64,000 nt of DNA from JBCCGI01 sp039029355. Lineage in GTDB: Bacteria > Planctomycetota > UBA1135 > GCA-002686595. The stretch covers positions 62,001 to 126,000 of the forward strand of contig JBCCGI010000006.1 in the NCBI GenBank assembly GCA_039029355.1, read 5' to 3'. The position numbers and the translations under genes are program-made. Position 1 is the stretch's first letter. Every line of letters begins with the position of its first letter. The notes under the pieces were generated by a model that saw nothing but the letters and a program-made list of their open reading frames with translations, did not search any database and had not been told where the DNA came from. Below, in pieces: positions 54,660 to 63,272 of this stretch.

Positions 54660-56360
54660 TCAGGGCCCGAGCACGACCTCGAGCCCGCCGGTCAGGTCGA
54701 GCCCCCCGTAGGGCCCCACGCCGGTCAGGAGCGCAGCCTGGAAGCTGAAGGGCAGCCCCGCCAGCGGCGGGATGTCGGGCAGCGTGGTGAGCAGCTCGGC
54801 CTTCCCGGTCCCGTCGGTCACGAGCACCGTCGCGAGCAGCGGCGACTTGATCAGCCCGGCGCAGCCGCCGCCGAGGGCCTCGAAGAAGGGGTCGGCCGAC
54901 AGGAACAGCGAGACCGGCACCCCGGGGGTGCCCTCGACCCCGATCCCGAAGTCGTCGCCCAGCGTCGGGGTCAGGCTCGACGTGATCGCCGGCGGCTCGC
55001 CGGAGCCGCAGCCGACGCCGAAGTTCTCCACGATCCAGCCGCCGGTCTCCGCGATCGTGATCGAGTGCAGCTCCTCGCCGGTCGCCCCGTCGTCGGCGTT
55101 GAAGAAGACCTGGACCCCGGCACGGAAGAACTGGAACGGGTCGGAGGAGGCGCTGCCCGGCGCGAGCTCCGCGAACGGCGCGGTGGACTCGGGCGTGCCC
55201 TGCGTCATCCAGACCTCATTCCCGGAGCCGGGCGAGTCCTTCAGGAAGAGGAGCCGGTCGTCGGTCGTCGCCGCGGCCGGGCGGAAGGGCGACCAGAAGG
55301 GGACGTCGGTGACCGGGAAGGTCCCCGCGACCGTGCCGTCGGTGCGCCAGAGCTCGAACTCCTGGTCGACGGGCTCGGCGACGAAGTAGGCCAGAGACCC
55401 GCCGACGACGAAGGGCAACGTCGGAACGCCGACGAGAGCCGAGCTGGTGCCGACGAACGTCAGCTGCTCGGTCCCTGCAGCGGTCCCGTCGGTCGCCCAG
55501 CTTTGGCCGTTGAACGAAAAGGCGTTGTGGAACAGCAGCTTGTCGCCAAGCACAACGAGGTCCTGAGGCTTGCCTCCGTCGGGGTCGACCACCTCAACGG
55601 TTCCACCCTCCGTACCGTCGGTCTTCCAGATCGCGCCGCGCGCCTGGAAGAAGACCTCGCCCTGGAACTCGACAAAGTTGTTGGGCTGGCTCGTATCGGA
55701 CCCCAGGTCCTTGATGATGTGCGTGCCCTCGGCGGTGCCGTCGGTCACCCAGGGCTCAAGGCCGACGAGCGACGAGAAGGACTGCTCGCCGCCGAAGTAG
55801 ATCTTGTCGCCGATCGAGACGGGCGTCTGCGCGTTGCTGATCTCGATGATGTCGCTCGTCCCGGCGGTCGTGCCGTCGGTCAGGAAGAAGTGCATGCCGA
55901 ACAGGAACTGACGCACGGCGATAATGCCCTTCCCGGTGTCGCCGAGCGGGCGGCTCCACAGGACGAAATCGACGTTGAACAGGTCGTCTGCGTCGAAGAA
56001 CTCCGCGGTGCCCTCGGGCGTACCATCGGAGCTGTAGAACCTCGACCCGGACGTCCAGATCAGCCGCTCGCCGAACTGGGCGAAGTTGGTGGGGTCGCCG
56101 AACGAGGTCGGAAAGTCCATGAGCTTGACCGTGGTCGCGGCCGAGCCGTCGCTGATCCACACGCTCTGAGTACCGGCGCCGTCGGTCGAGCGAAAGACGA
56201 TCTGATCCCCGAAGTGCGCCTCGGGGAAGGGCTTCCCGCCCTGCAGGCCGGGAAAGATCTCGGTGACTAGCGTATCCGCGCTCGTGAGCTGGGCCTCGGT
56301 TTGCGGCGCGAGCGCGAAGAGGCCGAGGACGAGAGGGGCTAGGAAACGATCGTGGGGCAT
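54660..56360 (-). CDS. Secreted ELWxxDGT-repeat protein with C-terminal module
   Basis: I chose the ATG at 56360 because GGAG lies 6 nt upstream; ATGs at 56372 and 56396 are also in frame. The 566-residue protein has a signal peptide (DRFLAPLVLGLFALAPQTEAQ). About eight repeats of the E-L-W-x-T-D-G-T-x-x-G-T type follow ('EPWVTDGTAEGTHIIKDLG', 'ELWRTDGTVAGTFPVTDV', 'SWATDGTAAGTEQL', 'IWKTDGTEGGTVEVVD'), with 45-60-residue spacing, as in hyalin-like or 'ELWxxDGT repeat' proteins that fold as a propeller. The C-terminal 110 residues are the shared module ('GLPFSFQAALLTGVGPYGG' and the end GLEVVLGP). Cell-surface function is inferred. Confidence 0.88.
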   Translation of the reverse strand: MPHDRFLAPLVLGLFALAPQTEAQLTSADTLVTEIFPGLQGGKPFPEAHFGDQIVFRSTDGAGTQSVWISDGSAATTVKLMDFPTSFGDPTNFAQFGERLIWTSGSRFYSSDGTPEGTAEFFDADDLFNVDFVLWSRPLGDTGKGIIAVRQFLFGMHFFLTDGTTAGTSDIIEISNAQTPVSIGDKIYFGGEQSFSSLVGLEPWVTDGTAEGTHIIKDLGSDTSQPNNFVEFQGEVFFQARGAIWKTDGTEGGTVEVVDPDGGKPQDLVVLGDKLLFHNAFSFNGQSWATDGTAAGTEQLTFVGTSSALVGVPTLPFVVGGSLAYFVAEPVDQEFELWRTDGTVAGTFPVTDVPFWSPFRPAAATTDDRLLFLKDSPGSGNEVWMTQGTPESTAPFAELAPGSASSDPFQFFRAGVQVFFNADDGATGEELHSITIAETGGWIVENFGVGCGSGEPPAITSSLTPTLGDDFGIGVEGTPGVPVSLFLSADPFFEALGGGCAGLIKSPLLATVLVTDGTGKAELLTTLPDIPPLAGLPFSFQAALLTGVGPYGGLDLTGGLEVVLGP

Positions 56361-56435
56361 CAAGAGCTCCATGAGGGGTCCGATGAGCAGGGGCATCCCG
56401 ATCGTAGGGCATTCGCCCGAATCCCGCTGCGCGCG

Positions 56436-57668
56436 CTACTCCGAACGCAGCGCGACCGCGGGCTCGATACGCGAGGCCCGCACCGCCGCGGGCAGCCCGG
56501 CGACCGCGGCCGTGACCACCAGCACCGGGAAGGCGATCGCGAGGAGCGTCCGGTCCACGTTGGGCACGAGCCGCGCCTGGGGTGTGAACTCGAGCGGCCC
56601 GAGCGCCCCCGCGGCCAGCCAGCCGATGAGGACACCGACCAGCCCGCCCAGCAGGCTCAGCATCAGCGTCTCGGTCAGCACCTCGAGCCGAATGCGCGTC
56701 GCCGTCGCGCCCAGCGCGCGGCGCAGACCGAGCTCCGACGTACGCTCCGACACCGCGATCCCGACCACGTTCGCGGCGCCGAGGCAGCCGAGCACCAGCG
56801 CGATCGCGGCGATCGTCAGGACCAGCACCTGCAGCGCCAGGCTGACCGACTCCACGCGCTCGACAAAGGCGATGTTCTCCTTCACGTCGATGGCGCGCGT
56901 GTCGCTCGGATCGAAGGAGTACAGGCTGCCGAGCGCGGTCCGGATCTCGGCCACCGCATCGCTCGCGAGGTCGGGTCGGCGCGGCGCAAAGGCGATGTGG
57001 CTGACGTAGCGGCCGCCGGTGTCGCCCATCTCCATCGCGGTCGGGTACGGGACCAGCATCGAGTAGGCGAACGACGCATCGCTCTCGTAGACGCCGATCA
57101 CCTCGAAGCGCCGCCCCCAGGCGTCGACGGTCTTGCCCAGGGCGACGCGGCCGTCGTACATGCCATCCATCAGCGGCAGGCTCAGGAGGCAGACCTCAGA
57201 CGCCAGCTGCTCCTCCTCCTTGGTGAACCAGCGCCCGGCGACGATCGCGAGGTCGGTGACGTCGGCGTAGTCGAAGCCCACGCCGTTGAGGCGCGCCCAG
57301 GGCCAGCTGCGCTCCTCCGAGAAGACCGGCCCGCCGCGACCGGGGCTGTAGGCGGGCGCCATCCCATCGATCGACGGGCACGCGTCGCGGATCATGTTCA
57401 GGTCCGCGTAGCGGATGCGGATCGAGCGCCCGCCGCGGTTGCCCGAGGAGCCTGGCCCGCGCGAGCGACGCGGCTCGACCAGGAACTCCTTGCCGCCGAG
57501 GCTGCGCAGGATCGACTCGGTCGCCTCCGGTACGCCGGTCGCGTAGCTCAGCAGCACGAAGAGGACCGCTGCGCCGAAGGCGACGCTCGCCAGCGTGAGG
57601 ACCGACCGCAGCGGGTGCGACGCGAGGCTCCGCGCCGCCTCGCCGAGCACGGAGCTCAGCGTCCTCAC
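56436..57668 (-). CDS. ABC transporter permease (MacB/FtsX type), second permease
   Basis: The 410-residue protein starts at the GTG at 57668, which overlaps the stop of the upstream permease by 4 nt (GTGA). It has the MacB/LolCE layout: one N-terminal span ('LRSVLTLASVAFGAAVLFVL'), a large periplasmic MacB_PCD domain, and three C-terminal spans with the FtsX-type end ('ALQVLVLTIAAIALVLGCLG', 'RTSELGLRRALGATATRIRL', 'PVALRSE'-like A-L-R-S-E). It belongs to the tripartite export operon and probably forms a heterodimer with the first permease. Confidence 0.92.
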   Translation of the reverse strand: MRTLSSVLGEAARSLASHPLRSVLTLASVAFGAAVLFVLLSYATGVPEATESILRSLGGKEFLVEPRRSRGPGSSGNRGGRSIRIRYADLNMIRDACPSIDGMAPAYSPGRGGPVFSEERSWPWARLNGVGFDYADVTDLAIVAGRWFTKEEEQLASEVCLLSLPLMDGMYDGRVALGKTVDAWGRRFEVIGVYESDASFAYSMLVPYPTAMEMGDTGGRYVSHIAFAPRRPDLASDAVAEIRTALGSLYSFDPSDTRAIDVKENIAFVERVESVSLALQVLVLTIAAIALVLGCLGAANVVGIAVSERTSELGLRRALGATATRIRLEVLTETLMLSLLGGLVGVLIGWLAAGALGPLEFTPQARLVPNVDRTLLAIAFPVLVVTAAVAGLPAAVRASRIEPAVALRSE

Positions 57669-58936
57669 GCCCGCCCTCCGCGCAGCGCGATCGAAGGCGC
57701 CATCCGCGCCGCCCGCCACGCCGGCCAGACCGCCGCGCCGAGGCTCACCGCCAACAGCAGGACGCCGGGCAGCCAGGCCGCCGCCAGCTCGGCCTGGGGC
57801 GGCGCGAAGCCGTCGGGGAGCTCGACGTTGCCCATCAGCGCCACGCCACCGGCGCCGAGCAGGAAGCCGAGCCCGCCGCTCGCGGCGCAGACCAGCGCGG
57901 CCTCGAGGAACACCTGGACGAAGATCCAGCGCCGCTTGCAGCCGAGCGCGCGGCGCAGGCCGAACTCGAAGGTCCGTGCGGTCACCGACATCAGGACGAC
58001 GTTGGCGACGCCGATGGCCCCCAACAGGAGGATCAGCGCGCCCACGGCGCCGAGGAAGACCTCCAGCCCGCCGAACACCGCGTCGATGCGCGCCTTGCGC
58101 TCGAACGCGTCGAAGTAGGGGACGAGCGTGTTCTCCTGGTCGGGGTCGAAGCCGTGCCGCCGCGCGAGCACGCCGCGCACCTCGTCCAGCGCCGCCTCCT
58201 TGCCCGCGTCGGCGTGGGGGCGCAGCACGAAGAACTGGAAGTCGCGCGGCGACATGCGCTCCCAGGTCGTGAACGGCAGGAAGACCGAGCGGCGGTGGCT
58301 GGTGTAGATCTCGTCGCCGGCGAGCTCCTCGTCGCTGACCGCGCCGATGACGGTGATGCGGCGCTGCACCGTGTCCTCGCCCGCGCGCCGCGTGAAGATC
58401 AGCTTGATCTCCTCGCCGACGCAGGGGCCGTCGCCGAAGAGCTCCTCGCGCACCCCCCAGCCGATGACGCAGACCGGCAGCTCCTGATCCAGGTCGTTCT
58501 GGTCGATCCAGCGCCCAGCCGAGAGCGGAACGTGCACGATGTCGGCATACGACGGCTCGACGCCGGTCGCGGTGGCGCGCGTCAGGTTGTCGCCGCGGAA
58601 CGCCTGGATGAACCAGTTGTTGGCCTTGGGGGAGAGCGCCTCGACCGACGGCGACGCGGCGCGCATCGCCTCGATGTCATCGCTGTCGAGCCGCACGAAG
58701 CCGTTCGCACGCACGTCGCCGCGCGAGCTGGTCGCGCGGTTCACGCGCAGGAGCACGAACTCGTCGCCGAGCGCCTCCAGGGTGCCGCGCTGGGTGGACT
58801 CGAAGCCGCGCCCGATCGCCACCAGCACGAACACCGACGCCACGCCCCAGACGATGCCCGCCGCCATCGGCGCGGTGCGACGCGCCTCGCGCAGCACCGA
58901 GCCGAGGCTCTCGGCGACGAGATCGGAGAGGCGCAT
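57665..58936 (-). CDS. ABC transporter permease (MacB/FtsX type), first permease
   Basis: The 423-residue protein has the same layout: an N-terminal span ('APMAAGIVWGVASVFVLVAI'), a periplasmic MacB_PCD domain, and three C-terminal spans with 'FEFGLRRALGCKRRWIFVQV' and an end M-A-P-S-I-A-L-R-G-G. It lies 10 nt after the adaptor gene and overlaps the second permease. Having two distinct permeases suggests a heteromeric exporter, unlike the homodimeric MacB with fused ATPase. The substrate is unknown; macrolide, siderophore or peptide export are family possibilities. Confidence 0.92.
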   Translation of the reverse strand: MRLSDLVAESLGSVLREARRTAPMAAGIVWGVASVFVLVAIGRGFESTQRGTLEALGDEFVLLRVNRATSSRGDVRANGFVRLDSDDIEAMRAASPSVEALSPKANNWFIQAFRGDNLTRATATGVEPSYADIVHVPLSAGRWIDQNDLDQELPVCVIGWGVREELFGDGPCVGEEIKLIFTRRAGEDTVQRRITVIGAVSDEELAGDEIYTSHRRSVFLPFTTWERMSPRDFQFFVLRPHADAGKEAALDEVRGVLARRHGFDPDQENTLVPYFDAFERKARIDAVFGGLEVFLGAVGALILLLGAIGVANVVLMSVTARTFEFGLRRALGCKRRWIFVQVFLEAALVCAASGGLGFLLGAGGVALMGNVELPDGFAPPQAELAAAWLPGVLLLAVSLGAAVWPAWRAARMAPSIALRGGRA

Positions 58937-58946
58937 CGCCCGCGGC

Positions 58947-60206
58947 CTAGCGCTCCCCGGCGCGGCGCGCGGGCGGCAGCAGCACGCGGTCGCCGGCCGT
59001 CAGGCCGTCGGTGACCTCGGTCATCAGCCCGTCGCTGAGACCGAGCTGCACGGCGACGCGCTCGACACGCGCCTCGTCACCGCTACCGACGACGCGGCTC
59101 GCGTTCCACACGCCGTCCTCGCTCCGCGCCAGCGCGATCTGTGGGAGCGACGAGACCCCGTCGCGCCGATCGATCACCAACTTGGCGTCGGCCGTCATGT
59201 CGGGTCGCAGGATGCTCTCGGGGTCCTGCACCGACACCTCGACCTCGAAGGTCACGATCCCGTTGTCATCGATCGACCCCGCCGGCGCGATGCGCCGCAC
59301 GGCGCCGTCGAGCGGCTTGTCGCGATGCGCGTCGACCGTGACGAGCGCGGGCATGCCGACGCGAATGCGGCCCAGGTCGACCTCGTCGACGCGCGCCTCG
59401 ATGTGCATCCGCGAGAGGTCGCCCAGCGTCAGGATCTGGGTCGCGTTGCCGCCCGCGGTGAGGATCGACGACACACCGTCGCCGACCTCCTTGTCGCGCG
59501 TCAGCACCACGCCGTCGATCGGGCAGAGGATGGTCGCCTCGCGCAGGAACGTCTCGCTGCGGGCGAGCGCCGCGTCGGCGGCAGCGAGCCCGGCCTCGGC
59601 CTCGGCGACGGCGGCTTGGAGCACCGGGATGCCGGCCTCGACCAGGTCGACGCGGAACTCGGCCAACGCGAGGGCGCGGGCGGCGTCCTCGTGCTCCTTG
59701 ACCGAGACGTCGCCGACCTCGAAGAGCCCGTCGAGCCGCTTCACCTCGCGCCGCAGGAACTCGAGCTCGGGGTCCGAGACGCGCACCCGCGCCTCGTCCA
59801 GCCGCGCCTTGGCCGCGTCGAGCCGTGCCGACGCCGCGAGCCGGTCGGCCTCGTCCTGCTCGAGCTGGGCCTGGAGCTGCTCGCGGTCGAGCTCGGCCAG
59901 GACCTGCCCGGACTCGACCACGTCGCCCTCGTCGACGTAGAGCGCCTCGATGATGCCGCTGGCCCGGCTCATCACGGCGACGCGCGCAAGCGGCTCGACC
60001 CGGCCGGACGCGTTGACGCTGTCGATCACGTCGCGCGACTCGACGACGACGATGCGGTCCGAGTCGAGCGCGTCCCGGGCCGCCGCACCGTCAGCACCGC
60101 GCCACCAGAGCAGCCCTCCGCCGGCGCCCAAGAGCAAGACCGTCATCAGGCCCGCGCGGACGGCTCCGCGGCCGCCTGAGGGGGATTGGGGAGCGTGGAG
60201 TCTCAT
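58947..60206 (-). CDS. HlyD/MacA-type periplasmic adaptor of the ABC export system
   Basis: The 419-residue protein starts at the ATG at 60206 with a 4-nt overlap (ATGA) with the ATPase gene; the long open frame upstream is the shadow of the ATPase gene. A single N-terminal anchor (RAGLMTVLLLGAGGGLLWW) is followed by the lipoyl half motif 'ASGIIEALYVDEGDVVESGQ', a long helical hairpin (about 110-230), the second half 'TILCPIDGVVLTRDKEVGDG', and beta-barrel and membrane-proximal parts. It should link the two permeases and ATPase to an outer membrane channel; no OMF gene lies beside it. Confidence 0.94.
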   Translation of the reverse strand: MRLHAPQSPSGGRGAVRAGLMTVLLLGAGGGLLWWRGADGAAARDALDSDRIVVVESRDVIDSVNASGRVEPLARVAVMSRASGIIEALYVDEGDVVESGQVLAELDREQLQAQLEQDEADRLAASARLDAAKARLDEARVRVSDPELEFLRREVKRLDGLFEVGDVSVKEHEDAARALALAEFRVDLVEAGIPVLQAAVAEAEAGLAAADAALARSETFLREATILCPIDGVVLTRDKEVGDGVSSILTAGGNATQILTLGDLSRMHIEARVDEVDLGRIRVGMPALVTVDAHRDKPLDGAVRRIAPAGSIDDNGIVTFEVEVSVQDPESILRPDMTADAKLVIDRRDGVSSLPQIALARSEDGVWNASRVVGSGDEARVERVAVQLGLSDGLMTEVTDGLTAGDRVLLPPARRAGER

Positions 60207-60991
60207 GCGTGCAGCAGGTCCTCGGGGCAACCGGCGGGATCGCCGTCGTAGGCGAGCAGGCCGTTGCGCAGCGCCAGCAACCTCTGCGCGCGCCGGGCGA
60301 GCGCGCTGTCGTGGGTCACCATGATGAGGGTTCGGTCCGCGCTCCGGAGCGAGTCGAAGAGGTCGAGGATCTCCGCTCCGGTGCGCGAGTCGAGGTTGCC
60401 GGTCGGCTCGTCGGCCAGGAGCACCGCCGGCCCGGTCACGAGCGCGCGCGCGATGGCGACGCGCTGCCGTTGGCCGCCGGAGAGCTGATCGGGATGGTGG
60501 TGGGCGCGGTTCGCGAGGCCCACCTCCTCGAGCGCGGCGAGCGCACGCTCGCGCCGCTCGCGGGGAGCAACGCCGGCGTAGACGAGCGGCAGCTCGACGT
60601 TGCGCCGCGCGCTGGCGCGCGCGAGCAGGTGGAAGCTCTGGAACACGAAGCCGATGCGCCGGTTGCGGACCTCGGCAAGCCGTGACTCTCCGAGCACGCT
60701 GACGTCCTCGCCGTCGAGCGCATACGTGCCCGCCGTCGGCGCGTCGATGCATCCCAGGATCTGCAGCAGCGTGGACTTGCCGCTGCCCGAGGGGCCGACG
60801 ATCGCGACGTGCTCCCCGTAGCGCAGCAGGAGGTCGACGCCGTCGAGCGCGCGCACGACCTCGCCGCCGACCTGGTAGTGACGCGACAGGCCGGCGAGCT
60901 GAACGCACGGGCGCCCTGCCGACTCCGCGGAGTCGGCCGACTCGGACCGGTCGACGCCGATGTCGTGGGGTGCGGGGCGGACGGCTCCCAT
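60203..60991 (-). CDS. ABC transporter ATP-binding protein (MacB/LolD type)
   Basis: The 262-residue protein contains Walker A G-P-S-G-S-G-K-S-T (66-74), Q-loop F-V-F-Q, signature L-S-G-G-Q (170-174), Walker B A-V-L-L-A-D-E-P (Asp194, Glu195) and H-loop V-T-H-D (His227). The pattern 'GVDLLLRYGEHVAIVG' and 'DEPTGNLDSRTGAEIL' is typical of LolD/MacB-type ATPases, which couple ATP hydrolysis to export of lipoproteins, toxins or antibiotics. It is the first gene of a four-gene minus-strand operon (ATPase, adaptor, permease, permease). An acidic/Ser-rich N-terminal extension of 25 residues precedes the domain. Confidence 0.95.
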   Translation of the reverse strand: MGAVRPAPHDIGVDRSESADSAESAGRPCVQLAGLSRHYQVGGEVVRALDGVDLLLRYGEHVAIVGPSGSGKSTLLQILGCIDAPTAGTYALDGEDVSVLGESRLAEVRNRRIGFVFQSFHLLARASARRNVELPLVYAGVAPRERRERALAALEEVGLANRAHHHPDQLSGGQRQRVAIARALVTGPAVLLADEPTGNLDSRTGAEILDLFDSLRSADRTLIMVTHDSALARRAQRLLALRNGLLAYDGDPAGCPEDLLHA

Positions 60992-61072
60992 CCCGCCATC
61001 CTAGCCGGCATTCGGGGGGCGCGCCTAGCGACGGACGCGAGGGCCGGGGTAAGGTGCGCGGAGTCGCAACCG

Positions 61073-61079
61073 AAGGAGG
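61073..61079 (+). promoter_or_regulatory. Ribosome binding site deciding the start at 61085
   Basis: AAGGAGG is the best possible Shine-Dalgarno match and lies 5 nt before the ATG at 61085. The frame is open upstream to 60809, but that part is shadow of the ATPase gene and its promoter region. Confidence 0.8.
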
Positions 61080-61084
61080 CTTCG

Positions 61085-62596
61085 ATGAGGGCAGTTTGCG
61101 TGGCGCTAACGTGCGCGCTCGTGGCGGGACCGCTCGGCGGACAGGAGCTGACGAACCCGGGCTTCGAGGAGGGCGCCCAAGGAGAGGCCCCCGAGGGCTG
61201 GACCGCGACCCACGGCGCCGGAGCCGCAAACGGCAAGCCCTCGGTGGTCACGCGCGACACCGACGTGGCCTGGGAGGGCGAGTCGTCGCTGAGGCTCTCC
61301 GGCGACGACGAGACCTGGTCGTGGCAGTACGTCGCGCAGCGGCTCGAGGCCAAGCCGGCGCAGCGGTGGGCGGTCCGGCTCGCCGTGAGGAGCGACGAGG
61401 TCCACCAGGGCCACGAGCAGCAGTTCTACAACTCCTACGTGGCGGTCTCCTTCTACGACGCGGAGGACAAGCTCTTGAAGCGCGAGCGCACGCCGATGAT
61501 CACCGGCACCCGCGATTGGTCGAAGCTGGTGCTGCAGGGCGTGGCCCCCGAGAAGACGGTGCACGGCGAGGTCGCCTTCTTCCTCTCGATGACCGGCACG
61601 CTGTGGCTCGACGGGATCGAGCTCGACGTCACCCCCACCCTGCCCTTCGACAAGCAGGCCCGTGGGGCCGCCTTCGACGCCCTCGAGGGCCATCTGCGGC
61701 GCACGTACCCCTTCTTCGGCCTGAGCGACAAGCCGGCCGCGGACGAGCTCTTCGGCAAGTACCGCAGCAAGGCGGTCAAGAAGAAGGACGTGGAGGGCTT
61801 CGCCGAAGTGCTGGTCGAGATGCTCGACCCCCTCGACGACCTGCACGTGTACCTCGACGTCGCGGGCGAGCGCCTCTCCACGGGGCCCAAGGGCAACCCC
61901 AACCCGACCAACTGGAACATGGAGGTCATCGACGAGCGCGTCGACGAGGTGATCTCCAAGGGCGCGAACCACCTGGTCGCGCGCCTCAACGAGAACCAGG
62001 GCTACGTGCGCCTCGGCTCGTTCGGCGCGGAGTGGGAGGAGATCAAGCGCATCGACGTCGCCATGGACCAGCTGGCCGACGCCCACGGCTGGGTGATCGA
62101 CGTGCGCCCGAACGGCGGCGGCGGCGAGGACAAGGCCCAGTACATCGCCGCCCGTTTCGTCCGCGAGCGCATCGAGTACGCGCGCAGCAAGTACCGCGAC
62201 TCGTTCGCTCCCGACGACGAGACCGCCTTCACCGAGGCCTACCCGCGCTGGCTGGAGCCGCGCGAGGGGCGCCAGCGTGACGGGCGCCCCGTCGCCGTGC
62301 TGATGGGCCCCTTCTGCGTCAGCTCGACCGAGGGCTTCCTGCTGATGATGAAGGCCGTCCCCACCGCGACGCTGGTCGGCAAGCCGAGCCGCGGCGCCAG
62401 CGCCAACCCAGGCCGCTTCACGATCGTCCCGGGGCTCGACATCGTGTCCTCGCGCTGGCGCAGCCTGACGCTCGAAGACGAGTGCATCGAGGGCGTCGGC
62501 GTGCAGCCCGACGTCTTGGTGGACGAGCGCCTCTCGAAATATCGCAAGCGCGATCCCACGTTCGAGAAGGCCCTCGAAATCCTCATCGGCGGCTGA
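61085..62596 (+). CDS. Secreted S41 family peptidase with N-terminal carbohydrate-binding-like domain
   Basis: The 503-residue protein starts at the ATG at 61085 with AAGGAGG 5 nt upstream. A signal peptide (MRAVCVALTCALVAGPLGGQ) precedes a beta-sandwich CBM-like domain (about 20-195, 'LTNPGFEEGAQGEAPEGWTA', 'LEAKPAQRWAVRLAVRS'). The S41 core is seen in 'GWVIDVRPNGGGGEDKAQYI', 'VAVLMGPFCVSSTEGFLLMM' (nucleophile Ser413, matching S-x-x-E) and 'LVGKPSRGASANPGRF'. A helical cap (about 215-265) is present, but no PDZ domain was obvious. It probably cleaves exported proteins. The start lies 93 nt from the divergent ATPase gene. Confidence 0.92.
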   Translation: MRAVCVALTCALVAGPLGGQELTNPGFEEGAQGEAPEGWTATHGAGAANGKPSVVTRDTDVAWEGESSLRLSGDDETWSWQYVAQRLEAKPAQRWAVRLAVRSDEVHQGHEQQFYNSYVAVSFYDAEDKLLKRERTPMITGTRDWSKLVLQGVAPEKTVHGEVAFFLSMTGTLWLDGIELDVTPTLPFDKQARGAAFDALEGHLRRTYPFFGLSDKPAADELFGKYRSKAVKKKDVEGFAEVLVEMLDPLDDLHVYLDVAGERLSTGPKGNPNPTNWNMEVIDERVDEVISKGANHLVARLNENQGYVRLGSFGAEWEEIKRIDVAMDQLADAHGWVIDVRPNGGGGEDKAQYIAARFVRERIEYARSKYRDSFAPDDETAFTEAYPRWLEPREGRQRDGRPVAVLMGPFCVSSTEGFLLMMKAVPTATLVGKPSRGASANPGRFTIVPGLDIVSSRWRSLTLEDECIEGVGVQPDVLVDERLSKYRKRDPTFEKALEILIGG

Positions 62597-62609
62597 GTCC
62601 ATCGAGCCG

Positions 62610-62646
62610 AAAGGGAGCGTGCGAGCGATTCACGCCCGCTCCCTTT
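62610..62646. terminator. Bidirectional terminator between S41 peptidase and small membrane protein genes
   Basis: Arms AAAGGGAGCG (62610-62619) and CGCTCCCTTT (62637-62646) are perfectly complementary with an inner pairing GCGTG/CACGC and a short bulge. T-residues end each strand (CCCTTTAGAG and, on the minus strand, CCCTTTCGG), so it can act in both directions for the convergent genes ending at 62596 and 62727. Confidence 0.8.
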
Positions 62647-62726
62647 AGAGGCGATGGACCAACGCCCCCCGCCGCCCCCTCACGGCCGCCCCTCACGGTC
62701 GCGGCGGGTGGGCCCCTCGCCCCGCG

Positions 62727-63065
62727 CTAGCCGAACACCGAGAAGCCGAAGCTGACGGCCGTCAGGGCGAAGAGCAGGAAGAGCCCCACGACGCCGATCC
62801 CGATGGCGATGATGCCCATCACCTTCCCGGCGCTGATCTGCGGCTCGCCCGAAGGGTCCATGTCGCCGCGCTGCATGGCCGCGAGATCCTGATTGGCCAT
62901 CACCCAGGCGGCGGCGCCCAGGGGGATCGAGATCGCCGAGAAGATCGGGCAGCACGCGAGCCCGAAGGCGTGCAGCACGAGCCCGCCGGCGCCCAGCGCC
63001 AGCACCGCGCCGCCGCGGTGCGGGTCGAGCTCGCCGCGGAACGGCTCGCCTTCGGTCTCGTCCAT
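62727..63065 (-). CDS. Small membrane protein (DUF4190-like)
   Basis: The 112-residue protein is counted from the ATG at 63065; a GTG at 63074 is also in frame. Two hydrophobic regions ('GAVLALGAGGLVLHAFGLAC' with 'PIFSAISIPLGAAAWVMA', and 'AGKVMGIIAIGIGVVGLFLL') with a short polar link (NQDLAAMQRGDMDPSGE) match the DUF4190-type layout, in which a first hairpin is followed by a loop and further spans. Such proteins are small inner-membrane proteins of unknown role. It is convergent with the S41 gene and divergent from the coiled-coil gene at 63273. Confidence 0.8.
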   Translation of the reverse strand: MDETEGEPFRGELDPHRGGAVLALGAGGLVLHAFGLACCPIFSAISIPLGAAAWVMANQDLAAMQRGDMDPSGEPQISAGKVMGIIAIGIGVVGLFLLFALTAVSFGFSVFG

Positions 63066-63272
63066 GGACGCCACGGGGCCAGGTTACGGCCTTGCGGCGC
63101 GGGGCGCGACCCCCGCAAGGCGGGCGAGGGAGGCGGGAAAACGACGCCGACCGTGGAAAGGATTGCCGCCCAAAAAGCCCGGGCCGGCTTCGGACGCCGC
63201 GGTTCGTAAACCGAAGAGTCGTGGGAGGCCCCCACCTCCCCCCATCCTCACCCCCCATCCCCGGTCCTCAAC

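Noticed and set aside
56352..58118. Plus-strand open frame of 588 codons opposite the ABC permeases
   Set aside because: Shadow frame without hydrophobic or catalytic pattern; both permeases are clear on the minus strand.
60207..61229. N-terminal extension of the adaptor frame to 61229
   Set aside because: This 341-codon part is the shadow of the ABC ATPase gene; the ATG at 60206 with ATGA overlap is supported by the membrane anchor that follows.
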